DNA of 23,791 bases from Syntrophorhabdus sp. PtaB.Bin184. Lineage in GTDB: Bacteria > Desulfobacterota > Syntrophorhabdia > Syntrophorhabdales > Syntrophorhabdaceae. Positions 7,805 through 15,689 of the stretch are shown here, piece by piece (positions within the stretch are counted from its first letter, which is position 1; every line of letters begins with the position of its first letter). The stretch spans positions 1-23,791 of the forward strand of contig MVQQ01000214.1 in assembly GCA_002067555.1 (NCBI GenBank), written 5' to 3'. The notes beneath the pieces are model-generated. The model worked only from the letters and a program-made list of their open reading frames with translations. It was not told the DNA's origin and made no database searches. The position numbers and the translations under genes were made by a program.

Positions 7805-8386
7805 ATGAGGAAGGAAAGCACAGACCACGGGACACCCGACTGGGATGACAGGTATCGAAAGGGTTTCTACGACGGGGCCGACGGTCCACACGGACTCCTG
7901 GTGCAATACCACGATCTTTTCACGGGGCGCACGGCCGACATCGCCATGGGCAACGGGAGGGACGCCCTCTTCCTGGCCTCGAAGGGTATTCCCGTGACAG
8001 GCCTCGAACGCTCGTGGGAAGGGCTGAGGATCGCACGGCAGGCCGCGGCGGCGCGGGGCCTCACCGTGGCGATGGTGCAGGGCGACGCCGCGCAGTTGCC
8101 TTTCAGGAAGGGGTCCTTCCAGGGGGTCACCATCTTCTACTTCCTCCTTCGATCGATTGCCCCCGACATCGCGGCCATCCTCGACAGGGGTGGTATACTT
8201 ATGTATGAAACCTTCCTCAAGGCGGGCGATGATGTGGATCACCCCGGGAACCCGGACTTTCTCCTTGACGAGGGAGAGCTTCCGGCGCTCTTCCCCGGGT
8301 TCGAGCCCATCCACTACAATGAAGGGCTGCGGGACCACAAGGGCAGGAAACGGGCAACAGCACAACTGGTGGCGAGGAAGAGATGA
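7805..8386 (+). CDS. Class I SAM-dependent methyltransferase (TehB-like)
   Basis: This 193-residue protein begins with a WDDRYRKG element typical of small TehB/thiopurine-type methyltransferases. It has a SAM-binding motif I in the form DIAMGNGRDA (45-54), where the usual LDLGCGxG is altered. The acidic loop is VTGLERS, then GDAAQLPF and YETFLKAG; the late PGNPDFLLDEGEL region is typical of this subfamily. An upstream in-frame start at 7718 is possible, but 7805 places the gene just behind a TATAAT box and gives the family's usual N-terminus. The stop overlaps the YciO-family start by 4 bp (ATGA). The substrate is unknown; tellurite, thiol or metabolite methylation are only possibilities. Confidence 0.8.
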   Translation: MRKESTDHGTPDWDDRYRKGFYDGADGPHGLLVQYHDLFTGRTADIAMGNGRDALFLASKGIPVTGLERSWEGLRIARQAAAARGLTVAMVQGDAAQLPFRKGSFQGVTIFYFLLRSIAPDIAAILDRGGILMYETFLKAGDDVDHPGNPDFLLDEGELPALFPGFEPIHYNEGLRDHKGRKRATAQLVARKR

Positions 8387-8997
8387 TTGTTGAGTGGAAC
8401 CCGGAACGGCCGAAGAAGAAGGTGACCGATCTCATCCTGAGGACAATGCAGGAAGGCGGGGTCATCGCATACCCCACGGACACGCATTACGGGATCGGGT
8501 GCGACCTCTTCAACATCAGGTCCATTCGAAAACTCTACGCGATGAAGCGCCTTGACCCGAAGAGGTCGCTCAGCATCATCTGCAGGGACATGAAGGACAT
8601 AAGCACCTATGCCGTTCTCGGCGATTTCTCATTTGACATCGTGAAATGGTACCTGCCGGGGCCCTTCACTTTTGTCCTCAAGGCGAGGAAGATCATCCCC
8701 AAGCTTCTCATGACCGACAGAAAAGAGGTCGGGGTAAGGATACCGGCCCATTCGGTGCCGGTGGCCATAGCGGTGCTCTGCGGCAGGCCCGTCATCAACA
8801 CGAGCGCCCGGATCGCCGGTGATGAGGTCATGACGGACCCGCGTGTCATCGAAAAGACCTTCGGGGATAACATCTCCCTTGTGGTCGACGGGGGGATCCT
8901 GGTGAGCGAGCCATCGACGGTGGTAAGGCTCGCCGACGACACCGTGGAACTGCTCAGGGAGGGCAAGGGAGCCCTTGGAGACCGCATCTCCCGGTAG
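8383..8997 (+). CDS. YciO-type Sua5/YrdC family protein
   Basis: This 204-residue YrdC-fold protein belongs to the family of TsaC/Sua5, the enzymes that make threonylcarbamoyl-AMP for tRNA t6A. The motifs are YPTDTHYGIGCD, the nucleotide-pocket residues MKRLDPKRSLS, LPGPFTFVLKA, VGVRIPAH and INTSARI. The CRDMKDISTYA segment and the lack of a C-terminal Sua5 domain make it closer to E. coli YciO than to TsaC. YciO proteins may have weak or different activity, so a t6A role is not assured. It overlaps the upstream methyltransferase by 4 bp and precedes the next methyltransferase by 10 bp. Confidence 0.88.
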   Translation: MIVEWNPERPKKKVTDLILRTMQEGGVIAYPTDTHYGIGCDLFNIRSIRKLYAMKRLDPKRSLSIICRDMKDISTYAVLGDFSFDIVKWYLPGPFTFVLKARKIIPKLLMTDRKEVGVRIPAHSVPVAIAVLCGRPVINTSARIAGDEVMTDPRVIEKTFGDNISLVVDGGILVSEPSTVVRLADDTVELLREGKGALGDRISR

Positions 8998-9007
8998 GGG
9001 GGTCAGA

Positions 9008-9787
9008 ATGGCTGTGACGGACGTGTGGGAAGGGAACGCCGGGATCATGGGGAGTTACAGGGACCACGACCTTCACGCGCGGGTCGGGACCATCATACGA
9101 GAACACTCCAGGAACAAAAGGGATATCAGGAGCGTCGTCCGCGATGCGGTGCCCTGGTTCCGGGTGAAGAACGTTCTCGATCTCGGCTGCGGCTATGGCT
9201 GGTTCGAGGAGGTGATGCCCGAGGGGCTCGACCTCATCGTCGGAATAGACTGTCTGCCGGAGAATGAGGCCCCCTTCCTCGCGACCGCAGGCGGCCGGGC
9301 CCGCGAGACCGCCTTCCGCGTTGTGAGGCTGCCCGCGCCGACGGGGTTGCCGCCGGATCACTTCGATCTCGTCCTGTCCCTCTATTCCCTGTATTTTTTC
9401 CCCGGCGCCGTCGAGGAGATAGCCCGGGTCCTCAAGCCCGGGGGGTTGTTCGTGTGCCTGACCCATAGCGCCTCCATGCTTGAGGAGGGACAGCACTACT
9501 TCGATTTCAGGAACCTGAGGAAGGTCATAGAGCGGTTTTCCGCCGAGAACGGGGAGACCCTCCTCGCACGGTATTTTGGGACGGTGGACTGCATCGATTA
9601 CCCGAACGCGCTCGTCTTTCACGAGGGCGACGAAGAGTCCCTCGCCCTGTACATCGATTTCAAGAGAGAGTTCATCGAAAAGGATGTGGACCCGCGGGTC
9701 GTCAGGGACAAGATGCTCTCGGAGCTCAGCCTGAAGGGCGAACTCAGCTTCAACAAGAACGACAGGATATTTCTGGCAGGAAAATGA
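9008..9787 (+). CDS. Class I SAM-dependent methyltransferase
   Basis: This 259-residue protein has the classic motif I VLDLGCGYGW, the acidic GIDCLPEN, the motif FDLVLSLYSLYFF and the post-motif IARVLKPGGLFVCLTHS, all features of the Methyltransf_11/25 group. The C-terminal 60 residues (after FRNLRKVIERF) are less familiar. The ATG at 9008 is preferred over 8975 because AGGGGGG lies about 7 nt upstream and the alternative would run into the YciO gene. The stop overlaps the Nudix start by 4 bp (ATGA). The substrate is unknown; context gives no clear hint. Confidence 0.85.
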   Translation: MAVTDVWEGNAGIMGSYRDHDLHARVGTIIREHSRNKRDIRSVVRDAVPWFRVKNVLDLGCGYGWFEEVMPEGLDLIVGIDCLPENEAPFLATAGGRARETAFRVVRLPAPTGLPPDHFDLVLSLYSLYFFPGAVEEIARVLKPGGLFVCLTHSASMLEEGQHYFDFRNLRKVIERFSAENGETLLARYFGTVDCIDYPNALVFHEGDEESLALYIDFKREFIEKDVDPRVVRDKMLSELSLKGELSFNKNDRIFLAGK

Positions 9788-10830
9788 AGAAGAAGGTCTA
9801 TTGCACCCATTGCGGCATGGCTCTCGGCACGGATTTCCTCGACGGCAAGCACAGGCAGGTGTGTGCGGGATGCAAAACCGTCTATTACGAGAACCCGCTG
9901 CCGGTGGCGTCCGTGATCCTGGCGAACGCGAAGCGTGAGATACTGCTCGTGCGCCGGGCGAAGGAGCCCTTCAGGGGCATGTGGTGCTGTCCCATCGGCT
10001 TCGCGGAAACGGGGGAAAGCATAGAGGACGCCGCCCTTCGCGAGTTGAGGGAAGAAGCCGGGATCGAGGGCAGGATCGTGCAGCTCCTCGACGTCGGTTC
10101 CCACGTGAACCCGCTGTACGGCGAACTCGTCATCGTGACCTTTGAGGCCGAGAAGACGGGCGGATACGAAAGGGCCGGGGATGACGCGTCGGAGGCGAGG
10201 TATTTCCCCATCATGAACCTGCCGAAGCTTGCCTTCGACTCCCAGGAGAAGGCGCTCGCAAGATTCGTGGAGCTGAAGAAAGACCTCTGGAGCATCCATG
10301 ATTCCTTTGAGACCTTCGTGGAGAGCACCGTGAAGGACAGGATCGGCTACCCCGTTGTCCTTCTGTCCGACGAGCTTGCCAATGCCGTTCAGGAGAACTC
10401 GGAGAAGATCGTGGACCTCTGGCTCGACGACATCACGACCAACCCCTCGACGAGGTCCTATCGGCGCCTCGACAGGCAGGCCCTGCATTTAAGGGCCATG
10501 ATCATCATGGGCCAGTTCGGCGCCTGGTTGAGGAAGGAGAAGAGCGAGAGCGAATTCACCTCCTTCTACCGCGGCCTCGGCAGTGAGCGCAAGGAGGACG
10601 GGGTGCCCCTGGAGGAGGCGATAAGCTCCTTAAGCCTGCTCAAAAAGCACGTGTGGATGTTCACCTATTCCTTCGGTGTCTGGGAAAAGGCCGTGGACAT
10701 CTACCGCATGTTCGAGCTGGGAGAGCGTCTCGTCTATTTCTTCGACCGCGCCGCATACCACACGGCGGTGGGATATGCCGGAAACAAGACCGCCGGCCCA
10801 CGCCCCAAGAGCCCCCCGCCCGCCCCCTGA
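9784..10830 (+). CDS. Nudix hydrolase with zinc ribbon and C-terminal RsbRD-type domain
   Basis: This 348-residue protein has three parts. A four-cysteine zinc ribbon lies at 7-30 (CTHC, CAGC), as in NudC-like enzymes. A Nudix domain at about 36-165 has a perfect box GX5EX7REUXEEXGU at residues 72-94, the Mg2+ site that cleaves nucleoside diphosphate-X bonds. A helical region at about 194-331 matches what I know of the RsbRD N-terminal domain (NSEKIVDLW, TRSYRRLD, FYRGLGSERKEDGVPLEEA, RLVYFFDRAAYHTAVGY). That domain normally sits at the N-terminus of RsbR-type stress regulators or sensor kinases. The tail is proline-rich. It overlaps the upstream methyltransferase by 4 bp and is the last gene of the unit. 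The Nudix call is secure; the RsbRD call is from remembered family pattern. Confidence 0.85.
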   Translation: MKKKVYCTHCGMALGTDFLDGKHRQVCAGCKTVYYENPLPVASVILANAKREILLVRRAKEPFRGMWCCPIGFAETGESIEDAALRELREEAGIEGRIVQLLDVGSHVNPLYGELVIVTFEAEKTGGYERAGDDASEARYFPIMNLPKLAFDSQEKALARFVELKKDLWSIHDSFETFVESTVKDRIGYPVVLLSDELANAVQENSEKIVDLWLDDITTNPSTRSYRRLDRQALHLRAMIIMGQFGAWLRKEKSESEFTSFYRGLGSERKEDGVPLEEAISSLSLLKKHVWMFTYSFGVWEKAVDIYRMFELGERLVYFFDRAAYHTAVGYAGNKTAGPRPKSPPPAP

Positions 10831-10849
10831 CCCCGCGGCGGTCCTTCGC

Positions 10850-10878
10850 TTGACTTATTTCCCAAACTTGCGATAACA
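10850..10878 (+). promoter_or_regulatory. Candidate promoter of the cytochrome c3 operon
   Basis: TTGACT at 10850-10855 is followed after 17 bp by ATAACA (10873-10878), or after 16 bp by GATAAC. It lies in the only gap (84 bp) between the Nudix gene and the cytochrome gene. The -35 is good and the -10 mediocre. Confidence 0.45.
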
Positions 10879-10914
10879 TTCTGAGTATTTGAAAACCCGA
10901 TGAAGAGGTGTGAT

Positions 10915-11298
10915 ATGAAAAAAGAAAAAAGGATCGCACTCGGACTGGCAATGATCGTTGTCTTCGTCCTCGTCCTGCTCACAGGCGCTTTTGCCCAGAA
11001 GAAGGCACCGGAATCGATGATGCTGAAACTCGAGGGGGCGAAGTTCCCTCCCGTGCCGTTTTCCCATCCCCTGCACACGGAGAAGGCGAAGATAGACTGT
11101 GCCGAATGCCACCACAAGGACAAGAACCCGAAGGAGCCCGGGGGATGCATGCCCTGCCACGACCTGAAGGACGCGAAGAACGGTGCGCTGCCGATCAAGG
11201 ATGCGTACCACAAGAACTGCATAGATTGCCACAAACAGTTATCGGCCAAAGGGGTGAAGGCGCCGACGAAGTGTAATGACTGCCACAAAAAACAATAG
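10915..11298 (+). CDS. Periplasmic tetraheme cytochrome c3 (class III)
   Basis: This is a small secreted multiheme electron carrier. Of its 127 residues, 1-27 form a signal peptide with cleavage likely after AFA. Four CxxCH heme sites follow at C62-H66, C78-H82, C102-H106 and C120-H124. Extra histidines (H51, H54, H67, H99) can serve as sixth ligands, as expected for low-potential bis-His hemes. The spacing and N-terminal PVPFSHPLH fit the class III family of deltaproteobacteria. The ATG at 10915 is preferred to 10900 because AGAGGTG is 6-8 nt upstream. The gene overlaps resB by 23 bp, linking the cytochrome to its maturation genes. Partners (hydrogenase, formate dehydrogenase or a membrane complex) are not in the window. 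Confidence 0.92.
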   Translation: MKKEKRIALGLAMIVVFVLVLLTGAFAQKKAPESMMLKLEGAKFPPVPFSHPLHTEKAKIDCAECHHKDKNPKEPGGCMPCHDLKDAKNGALPIKDAYHKNCIDCHKQLSAKGVKAPTKCNDCHKKQ

Positions 11299-12586
11299 AG
11301 AAAAGGAAGGCGCGCCAGCCTCACGGCCGACCTCTCTCCTCCGGCACCTCGCATCGGTGCGCCTGGGTATTGTCTCGCTGTCGCTCATCGGGGCGACATC
11401 CATCCTGGGAACCGTGATCAAGCAGGGGGGCACCGAGGAAGAGTACCTTTCCCTTTACAGCGAGAGGGCGTATCACTTCATAAAGCTCTTCGGCTTCGAC
11501 GACACCTACCATTCGCCGTGGTTCTATTTTCTCCTCATCCTTTTTACCGTCAACCTCATCGCCTGCACCGTGCGGCGGATACGGACCCTGACGGCGGAGA
11601 AGGGACGAACGGCAAGGACGCCGGCGGACGTGAAGGGCCTCGTGGCCGCCGGCTCCGGCTTCACCGCGAAAGCGGGGAGCCTCGGCGAGGTTTCCCGCCG
11701 GCTCGGTGCGTCCTCGTACAGGAAGAAAGAGCTGTCGGAAACAACGGCACTCTATGAGAAAGGATCCCTCGCACGATACGGGGTCGTCGTCATTCACGCA
11801 AGTATTCTTGCCGTGCTTCTCGGCGGTCTTGTCGGGATTCTCGGCGGCGACAGGGGCTTTATCGTCCTGCGCGTGGGGGAGACGACGCAGGCAGCCGTCA
11901 AACGCGAGAGGGGGCGGCCTCCGGTGCCGCTCGGCTTTACCGTGAGGTGCAAGGATTTCACCATCAGCCTTTACCCCGGGGGGCAGCCGAAAGAGTACGC
12001 CAGCGACATCGAGATCCTGGACATGGCCGGAAAGGTCGTGAAGACGGGCCGGATCAAGGTCAACGAGCCCCTGTCCTACAACGGGGTCAGGCTGTACCAG
12101 TCGAGTTACGGGACATCGAACAGCTACACCTTCCGCGTGAACGGCAAGGAGGTCGTACTCGCGGAGCAAGAGGTTGCGAAGGCGGGCAGAACCCCTTTCA
12201 TGGTGGTGCGCTACGCCGCCCAGGTCCACGATTTCGGCCCCGGGGTCATGGTTGCCTACATGGACGGGGAAGAGCCGAAGACGCTCTGGTTCCTGCGGGA
12301 CGTTGAAAGGATGAGAACGCGCGTGATCCAGGGCTCACGGATCTCCCTCGAGGGTATAACCGGTGGATATTACACGGGTCTCGAGGTATCGCGCGATCCC
12401 GGCGTTCCCGTGGTGCTTGCGGGGTTCGCCCTCATGCTCGTCGGGCTCTACATAAACTTTTTCACCTTCCACCGGAGGATATACGTCGTGAGCGATGGCG
12501 CCGCAATACACGTTGGCGGTGTGGCCTCGAGGAACAGGGAGGGTTTTCTCGAAGAGCTGCATAAGCTCTCAAAGGACCTTGCATGA
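11276..12586 (+). CDS. resB: Cytochrome c biogenesis protein ResB
   Basis: ResB (Ccs1) is one half of the System II heme-export and attachment complex in the inner membrane. The 436 residues show the family's start, SVRLGIVSLSLIGATSILGT (TM1), a second helix near SPWFYFLLILFTVNLIA, and a third containing VVVIHASILAVLLGGLV with a conserved His. A large periplasmic domain (about 195-375) and a last helix VVLAGFALMLVGLYINF follow. The ATG at 11276 lies inside the cytochrome gene and no later ATG precedes TM1. The stop overlaps ccsA by 4 bp. ResB and CcsA together attach heme to CxxCH motifs such as those of the preceding gene. Confidence 0.93.
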   Translation: MTATKNNREKEGAPASRPTSLLRHLASVRLGIVSLSLIGATSILGTVIKQGGTEEEYLSLYSERAYHFIKLFGFDDTYHSPWFYFLLILFTVNLIACTVRRIRTLTAEKGRTARTPADVKGLVAAGSGFTAKAGSLGEVSRRLGASSYRKKELSETTALYEKGSLARYGVVVIHASILAVLLGGLVGILGGDRGFIVLRVGETTQAAVKRERGRPPVPLGFTVRCKDFTISLYPGGQPKEYASDIEILDMAGKVVKTGRIKVNEPLSYNGVRLYQSSYGTSNSYTFRVNGKEVVLAEQEVAKAGRTPFMVVRYAAQVHDFGPGVMVAYMDGEEPKTLWFLRDVERMRTRVIQGSRISLEGITGGYYTGLEVSRDPGVPVVLAGFALMLVGLYINFFTFHRRIYVVSDGAAIHVGGVASRNREGFLEELHKLSKDLA

Positions 12587-13395
12587 TAACACACGACACG
12601 ATCCTCGGGATCTCGACGATCCTTTACCTGGCCCTCTTCTTCCTGTACGTTCTCTATTTCGCCGCGGGAAAGAAGGCCATCCTGACGATCGCCTGGTATT
12701 GTCTTCTCCTGACCTTCGCCCTTCAAACAGCCGGTATCGGCCTGCGCTGGGTGGAGTCGTACCGTCTGGGGATGGGGCACGCGCCGCTCTCGAACTATTA
12801 CGAGTCCCTTATATTCTTTTCCTGGTCCATAAGCGTTCTCGTGATGGTCATGAGAAAGAGGCTGTTTCCCGTCATAACCTTCGCCGCCGCCACCGCGTCG
12901 CTTGCCCTCATGGCTTACGCCTCCCTCTCCCCCGGGGTCGAGCGGGGCATCCAGCCGCTCATCCCGGCCTTGCAGAGCAACTGGCTGCATGTCCACGTCA
13001 TAACCTGTTTTCTGGCCTACGCCGCGTTCGTCGTGTCTTTTACGTGCGGGGGGCTTTATTTCTTTGAGTCCCGCGGGATCGTGCCCCCGGGCCGGACTCT
13101 GGAGGACATCAATTACAGGAGCATTATTATTGGCTTTTCCATGCTGACTTCTGGTATACTAACGGGAGCCGTGTGGGCCCACTACGCGTGGGGGTCATAC
13201 TGGAGTTGGGACCCGAAGGAAACATGGTCGCTCATAACCTGGATCGTTTACGCCCTGATCCTTCATCTGCGCTTCACGGGGGGCTGGAGGGGCAGGAAGA
13301 CGGCTTTCCTGTCGATCATAGGTTTTGCGAGCGTTGTCATCACCTATTTCGGCGTCAATTTTTTTCTTGCTGGATTGCATAGTTACGCGACATGA
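12583..13395 (+). CDS. ccsA: Cytochrome c biogenesis protein CcsA/ResC
   Basis: This is the heme-handling partner of ResB, an integral membrane protein of 270 residues with about eight helices. It carries the tryptophan-rich WWD signature WGSYWSWDPKETW near residue 205. Flanking histidines lie in LHVHVIT and in the C-terminal GLHSYAT; in the family these ligate periplasmic heme. The start overlaps the resB stop by ATGA and the stop overlaps the PurQ-type gene by ATGA, so all three appear to be one translation-coupled unit. Confidence 0.95.
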   Translation: MITHDTILGISTILYLALFFLYVLYFAAGKKAILTIAWYCLLLTFALQTAGIGLRWVESYRLGMGHAPLSNYYESLIFFSWSISVLVMVMRKRLFPVITFAAATASLALMAYASLSPGVERGIQPLIPALQSNWLHVHVITCFLAYAAFVVSFTCGGLYFFESRGIVPPGRTLEDINYRSIIIGFSMLTSGILTGAVWAHYAWGSYWSWDPKETWSLITWIVYALILHLRFTGGWRGRKTAFLSIIGFASVVITYFGVNFFLAGLHSYAT

Positions 13396-14210
13396 AACGA
13401 AAAGGACCAAAGAGCCTTGTTGTCTTCGGCAACGGGATCAATTGTGAGAACGAAACGGCCCACGCGAATCGCCTGGCGGGCTTTGAGCCGGAGCTCGTCC
13501 ACATCGACGAGTTCGTCGAACGGCCGGGGCTGATTCACCGGTACAGCTTCATCAATTTTCCCGGTGGTTTTCTCGACGGCGACGATCTGGGGTCGGCAAA
13601 GGCACAGGCGGTGAAGTGGAAATACCAGAAAATGGCGGATACGGGCAGACGTTTTCTCGACGAGCTCGTGAAATTCGTTGATGAGGGAAAGGTCATCATG
13701 GGGATCTGCAACGGTTTCCAGCTCCTCGTGAAGACGGGCCTGTTGCCGGCGCTGGGAAGGACGTATGGAAGACAATCGGCAACCTTGACGGCAAACGACC
13801 TCGGGCGGTTCGAGGACCGCTGGGTCTATCTGAAGGCAAATCGATTTTCTCATTGCATATTTACGAACGATATGGATAAAATTTATCTCCCCGTGCGACA
13901 TGGTGAAGGCAAGTGCATCGTGGATTCGACGGAGACCCTGTCTGCCATGAGAAGGGGGGGCAATATCGTCCTGCAATATGCCGACGCTGCGGGTGAGGTG
14001 TCGATGGGCTATCCCGATAACCCGAATGGTTCGACGGAGGCCATTGCCGCCATGTGCGACGACACGGGAAGGGTTTTCGGGCTCATGCCGCACCCAGAGG
14101 CCTTTGTGCATCGGACGCAGCATCCCCGCTGGACCCGGGAAGAGGTCCCGACAGAAGGGGACGGACTTAAGATCTTCAGGAACGCCTGTAAATATATATC
14201 AGAAAGCTGA
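13392..14210 (+). CDS. purQ: Phosphoribosylformylglycinamidine synthase glutaminase subunit (PurQ-type)
   Basis: This class I glutamine amidotransferase domain supplies ammonia to FGAR amidotransferase (PurL) in purine synthesis. At 272 residues it is longer than typical Bacillus PurQ (about 227) but carries the family motifs. These are the catalytic Cys in GICNGFQLL (C106), His and Glu in MPHPEAF (H234, E236), the oxyanion region FPGGFLDGDDLGS, RHGEGK, and YPDNPNGS of the PurQ/PurL-C group. It overlaps ccsA by 4 bp and ends 17 bp before the HU/IHF gene. No purL or purS is nearby, so partner subunits must be elsewhere. Confidence 0.9.
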   Translation: MKRKGPKSLVVFGNGINCENETAHANRLAGFEPELVHIDEFVERPGLIHRYSFINFPGGFLDGDDLGSAKAQAVKWKYQKMADTGRRFLDELVKFVDEGKVIMGICNGFQLLVKTGLLPALGRTYGRQSATLTANDLGRFEDRWVYLKANRFSHCIFTNDMDKIYLPVRHGEGKCIVDSTETLSAMRRGGNIVLQYADAAGEVSMGYPDNPNGSTEAIAAMCDDTGRVFGLMPHPEAFVHRTQHPRWTREEVPTEGDGLKIFRNACKYISES

Positions 14211-14227
14211 TTTAAGGAGGGTTGTCC

Positions 14228-14512
14228 ATGAACAAGATGGATATTATCAACAAGCTCGCCGCAGATATAAACGTCAACCAGAAGATAGCGAAGATCGCCG
14301 TGGACACGATCATCGACAGTATCAAAAAAGCGATCATCAACAATGAGCGCGTGGAGATACGCGGTTTCGGCAGCTTCACGCTCAGGGAATACAAGGCATA
14401 CAGGGGCAGGAATCCGAAGAGCGGCGAGACCGTTCAGGTCGAGCCCAAGCGGCTTCCCTATTTCAAGGTCGGGAAGGAACTGAAAGAAATGGTCTGGAAG
14501 GAGGAAAACTAG
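14228..14512 (+). CDS. HU/IHF family DNA-binding protein
   Basis: This 94-residue nucleoid-associated protein bends DNA as a dimer. Residues 1-40 form the helical dimerisation body. GFGSFTLREYKAYRGRNPKSGE is the beta-arm region with the conserved RNP tip that intercalates in DNA, and PYFKVGKELKEMV is the C-terminal helix. The ATG at 14228 has a perfect AAGGAGG (14214-14220) 7 nt upstream, which rules out the in-frame TTG at 14222. The pattern is between HU and IHF-beta, so the subtype is left open. Its TAG stop lies on a CTAG shared with the stop of the convergent deacetylase gene. Confidence 0.93.
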   Translation: MNKMDIINKLAADINVNQKIAKIAVDTIIDSIKKAIINNERVEIRGFGSFTLREYKAYRGRNPKSGETVQVEPKRLPYFKVGKELKEMVWKEEN

Positions 14513-15537
14513 AGCTTTCCCCGGAAGGGACCCAGCACCCTCTTCACGTTGGTTACAACCTCCACGACCCCCGGACAGGGTTCGCCTTTCCTCACGTATT
14601 CAAAGGCAGGATTCCCCTTCATCGTTGTTATCACCGCCTTCACGGAGCGGGCGAGGCCCGCGGCATCGTAACCCCCCTCCAACACAAAGAGTAGCATGGA
14701 ACGGCACCATTTCCGGGCGATGCCGAGGAGCACCTCCGTCATGGCCGAATACCCCCCTTCTGTGATCGACATGCCTCCGAGGGGGTCGTCGCGGTACGTG
14801 TCGAAACCGGCCGAGACGAGCACCATGTCGGGCTGGAAGAGGTCGGCTACGGGCAGGAGCACTTCCCGGAAAACGAAGAGATAATCATCGTCATTCATCC
14901 CGTAGGGCAGGGGTACGTTGACGGTGTACCCCGCCCCGTCACCCTGGCCGGTTTCTTCATACCAGCCGGTGCCGGGGTAGTAGGGGAACTGGTGGGTCGA
15001 GAAGTACAGGACGGAAGGATCGGAATAGAAGCTGTGCTGGGTTCCGTTCCCGTGGTGGAGGTCGAAATCGACGATGAGGACCTTGCTTAGGCCGTGCGTC
15101 GCCTGCAGGTAGCGGGCCGCGATGGCGATGTTGTTGAAGATGCAGAAGCCCATTGCCCGCGACCTCTCGGCGTGATGCCCGGGAGGCCGGATAAGGGCGA
15201 AGCCGCTCTGGACGACGCCGGAGAGGATGGAGTCGGCGAGGCTCAGGCATCCGCCCGCGGCAAGAAGGGCGGCCTCGTAGGTTCGGGGTGACGTGGACGT
15301 GTCGGGATCAAGGGAGGCCGTACACCCCTCGGTTCTGGCAATGCGCTCGACGTAGGACGCGTCATGGATGAGAGCGACCTCTTGGTGGGTCGCCATCCTT
15401 GGCGTCACATAAAGGACCCCATCGCCGTCAATGGAGGGCAGCATGGAATAGATATGCCTCAGGCGGTCCGGGCTTTCCGGGTGGTAGTCGCCCGGGTCAT
15501 GCTCGAGATAGAGAGGATCTTTGACGACGCCGACCAT
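14509..15537 (-). CDS. Histone deacetylase-family (AcuC/HDAC-like) deacetylase
   Basis: This Zn-dependent amidohydrolase of 342 residues has a complete HDAC active site. RPPGHHAE carries the paired catalytic histidines (H121, H122). DFDLHHGNGTQ provides ligands D159 and H161, and AGFD gives D246. STHQFPYYPGTG and LEGGYD are also conserved. Bacterial members deacetylate acetyl-CoA synthetase (AcuC), acetylpolyamines or unknown substrates; sequence alone does not choose. The ATG has GGGAG about 7 nt upstream. The gene lies 152 bp downstream of the GGDEF gene and may share its transcript. It converges on the HU/IHF gene with a 3-bp overlap. Confidence 0.93.
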   Translation of the reverse strand: MVGVVKDPLYLEHDPGDYHPESPDRLRHIYSMLPSIDGDGVLYVTPRMATHQEVALIHDASYVERIARTEGCTASLDPDTSTSPRTYEAALLAAGGCLSLADSILSGVVQSGFALIRPPGHHAERSRAMGFCIFNNIAIAARYLQATHGLSKVLIVDFDLHHGNGTQHSFYSDPSVLYFSTHQFPYYPGTGWYEETGQGDGAGYTVNVPLPYGMNDDDYLFVFREVLLPVADLFQPDMVLVSAGFDTYRDDPLGGMSITEGGYSAMTEVLLGIARKWCRSMLLFVLEGGYDAAGLARSVKAVITTMKGNPAFEYVRKGEPCPGVVEVVTNVKRVLGPFRGKL

Positions 15538-15689
15538 GTGCTCTCCCTGCTGGCGATCTCAGAGAAGGTTTTACTCCAGATCGCCGGATCGGGCAAGGAG
15601 AATAAGGGTTTTCGTCCGGAACGCGCAGACCCGTGTGCCCCTCGGGCGGCCGAGGCGCCGACCCGCATGCTCGTCCACGTCGATCGGGC
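15538..15689. other. 152-bp gap between GGDEF and deacetylase genes
   Basis: The gap contains a 6-bp stem CCTCGG-GCGG-CCGAGG at 15640-15655 without a following T-run, so it is a poor intrinsic terminator. A 69-codon open frame overlaps the start of the deacetylase gene, but its composition looks like a shadow. I see no clear promoter. Confidence 0.4.

Noticed and set aside
10099..10115. Second CACGTG-centred sequence in the Nudix gene
   Set aside because: The arms do not match TGTTN/AAACA and it is coding, so it is not called parS.
15459..15668. 69-codon open frame on the minus strand before the deacetylase gene
   Set aside because: It has no ribosome binding site or recognisable domain and runs through the deacetylase start in another frame.
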